In this document: piece by piece, positions 6,243-7,109 of the stretch
How positions within the stretch are numbered: the stretch's first letter is position 1
Layout: each line of letters opens with the position of its first letter
NCBI GenBank assembly: GCA_027459365.1
Contig: DAIDIM010000158.1
Location: forward strand, 1 to 7,109
Length of the DNA stretch: 7,109 bases
Direction of reading: 5' to 3'
Source: Chlamydiota bacterium
GTDB lineage: Bacteria > Chlamydiota > Chlamydiia > Chlamydiales > SM23-39
Position numbers and translations under genes: made by a program
Notes under the pieces: model-generated
Database searches by the model: none
Seen by the model: only the letters and a program-made list of their open reading frames with translations
Told to the model about the DNA's origin: nothing

Positions 6243-6439
6243 AAAAGTATATATAACCTCGACTTATGTCATTTTTTGAAAGGCAGATCCGAGGGAGGCG
6301 CCGATGATTTTATTATTTTTTTGCGAGTTAATAGCAGCAACGTCCCTATTGACGAGTAAAAAAATAATAAAAGCGCGGACGCTCTCACCGGAGATGCCAT
6401 CAAAAAATGACATAAGTCGAGATAACTTATATACGTTTT
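6243..6439. mobile_element. MITE-like palindromic element (about 197 bp)
   Basis: A non-coding, nearly symmetric hairpin-type repeat. A perfect 22-bp block at 6258-6279 (starting CTCGACTTATG) recurs inverted at 6400-6421. A second perfect 15-bp block of T/A (6308-6322) recurs inverted at 6358-6372. Between them lie GC-richer, partly matching arms (6282-6306 and 6374-6398), and the central loop is 6323-6357. Both block pairs share a centre near 6340, so the whole can fold into one long hairpin. Outside the 22-mers the similarity continues as AAAA(C)GTATATA, giving approximate ends at 6243 and 6439. No transposase and no clear target duplication are seen. The layout fits a miniature inverted-repeat transposable element; the parent family is unknown. 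Confidence 0.7.
6407..6435 (+). promoter_or_regulatory. Possible outward promoter in the MITE end, facing pit
   Basis: Within the right arm, ATGACA (6407-6412, five of six -35 bases) is followed after 17 bp by TATACG (6430-6435, the first four bases of TATAAT). If used, transcription would start about 50 bp before the pit start codon. The left arm, read outward, has a similar ATGACA with TATACT at a shorter spacing of 15. This is speculative. Confidence 0.25.
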
Positions 6440-6440
6440 C

Positions 6441-6471
6441 AGGATAAGACAGGCAAAAAAAGTCTTATTCT
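6441..6471 (+). promoter_or_regulatory. Hairpin in the pit leader
   Basis: AGGATAAGAC (6441-6450) pairs with GTCTTATTCT (6462-6471), a 10-bp stem with one G-U pair and an 11-base A-rich loop, 24 bp before the pit ATG. There is no T-run after it, so it is not an ordinary terminator for plus-strand transcripts. It may stabilise the leader or affect translation of pit, which has no visible SD. Confidence 0.4.
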
Positions 6472-6495
6472 ACAAAACTACTCTACAGTATCATT

Positions 6496-7109
6496 ATGGA
6501 AATCGTAATTCTTATCGTAATTTTTGGTCTAATCTTCGATTATACCAACGGATTCCATGATGTGGCGAATGTCGTTTCCACTGTCATTGCAACAAAAGCG
6601 TTGAGACCATTAACAGCAATCATTATTGCTGCCATACTCAATTTTATTGGGGCAACCCAGATTAGTGGTGTTGCACAAACAATTGCTTCAGGTCTTGTTA
6701 ACCCAACAGCTGCAACGCAAACCGTTGTGTTAAGCGCTTTACTTGGCGCTATTGCGTGGAATCTCATTACGTGGTACTACGAAGTACCAACAAGTTCCTC
6801 TTATGCACTCATTGGCGGTCTTCTTGGAGCATCTTGGGTCTCCAAAGATTTATCGATCATTCTTTGGAAAGGGGTTCTCTTCAAGGTTCTCATTCCCATG
6901 ATTCTCTCTCCTCTGATTGGGTTTTCCATTGGATATTTTGTCATGAAAATCCTCTATTACTACTTGAGCAAGAATCCATCAGCACATGATAAAAAAATCT
7001 TTCGCCATCTTCAAATTGGCTCGTCCTGCTTCATTGCTCTTTCTCATGGTTTAAATGATGCCCAAAAAAGTATGGGTATCATCACACTTGGTCTTTTTAC
7101 AGGAGGCCT
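6496..7109 (+). CDS. pit: PiT-family inorganic phosphate transporter (3' end cut by window)
   Basis: An inner-membrane symporter that takes up inorganic phosphate using a proton or sodium gradient (PiT family). The visible 204 residues start MEIVILIVIFGLIFDYTNGFHDVAN. The N-terminal PiT signature is DYTNGFHDVANVVSTVIAT (15-33). WNLITWYYEVPTSSSYALIGGLLGA (88-112) matches the conserved loop before the next helix. The second, inverted-repeat signature begins at SHGLNDAQKSMGII (183-196). Hydrophobic helices alternate throughout. The protein continues beyond the window; the family is usually about 400-500 residues. No good SD is seen before the ATG at 6496, but an in-frame stop at 6445 rules out a longer protein, and the start fits the family. 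The leader contains a hairpin and the end of the MITE-like element. Confidence 0.93.
   Translation, partial: MEIVILIVIFGLIFDYTNGFHDVANVVSTVIATKALRPLTAIIIAAILNFIGATQISGVAQTIASGLVNPTAATQTVVLSALLGAIAWNLITWYYEVPTSSSYALIGGLLGASWVSKDLSIILWKGVLFKVLIPMILSPLIGFSIGYFVMKILYYYLSKNPSAHDKKIFRHLQIGSSCFIALSHGLNDAQKSMGIITLGLFTGG

Larger units (their letters stand above)
5741..6495. other. 755-bp gene-poor intergenic region
   Basis: No convincing gene lies between the cyclophilin and the phosphate transporter. The region holds the cyclophilin promoter, the alternating half-sites at 5956-6002, a weak direct repeat (CTTGGTAAAAGCGA at 6076-6089 and CTTGACAAAAGCGA at 6206-6219), and the MITE-like palindrome at about 6243-6439. 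A short open stretch at 5842-5970, ending DLADLIYRESRRSDR, has one internal ATG (5890) but no SD. It may be a gene remnant. I see no tRNA-like fold. Confidence 0.6.

Noticed and set aside
6540..6767. 75-codon minus-strand frame opposite pit
   Set aside because: It lies wholly within the clear PiT coding frame and mirrors its helices. No SD or family signal.

Overview
The window looks like a chromosomal piece of an AT-rich bacterium, most likely a member of the Chlamydiota and more probably an environmental, Parachlamydia/Waddlia/Simkania-like lineage than a Chlamydia species. This is an inference. It rests on a dnaN-recF pair without dnaA, a lineage-specific small protein after recF, an MGDG-synthase-like glycosyltransferase, a PiT phosphate permease, and short Ser/Ala-rich proteins with no recognisable family. 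No rRNA, tRNA or marker gene in the window settles the taxonomy.

Layout. Positions 1-149 hold an edge fragment and a good dnaN promoter. Positions 150-2846 (+) are a compact replication/repair operon: dnaN (beta clamp), recF (GTG start, overlapping dnaN by 17 bp) and an unrecognised 167-residue protein. Tail to tail with it, and overlapping it by 18 bp, is a minus-strand pair (4500-2829): a four-helix DUF1761-type membrane protein, followed one base later by a GT28/MGDG-synthase-like glycosyltransferase. The start region of that pair sits in a large imperfect inverted repeat (about 4512-4681). At 4823-5155 (+) is a 110-residue Ser/Ala-rich protein with its own SD and promoter-like -35. It ends at a strong hairpin terminator shared with the convergent, exported cyclophilin-type prolyl isomerase (5740-5198, -).

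Positions 5741-6495 contain no convincing gene. They hold the cyclophilin promoter, a set of alternating AGGTCA/TGACCT half-sites that can form mutually exclusive hairpins, weak direct repeats, and a roughly 197-bp MITE-like palindromic element (about 6243-6439) with 22-bp perfect internal inverted repeats. The element ends about 57 bp before a PiT-family phosphate transporter (6496 to the window edge, truncated).

Functionally, dnaN and recF belong together: clamp-mediated replication, and RecF-dependent loading of RecA at gaps. The other genes have no evident shared pathway. DUF1761 plus the glycosyltransferase may act at the membrane or on lipids, the cyclophilin folds exported proteins, and PiT imports phosphate. 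The most interesting material is non-coding: the MITE-like element next to pit, the inverted repeat at the DUF1761 start, and the alternating hairpin region.
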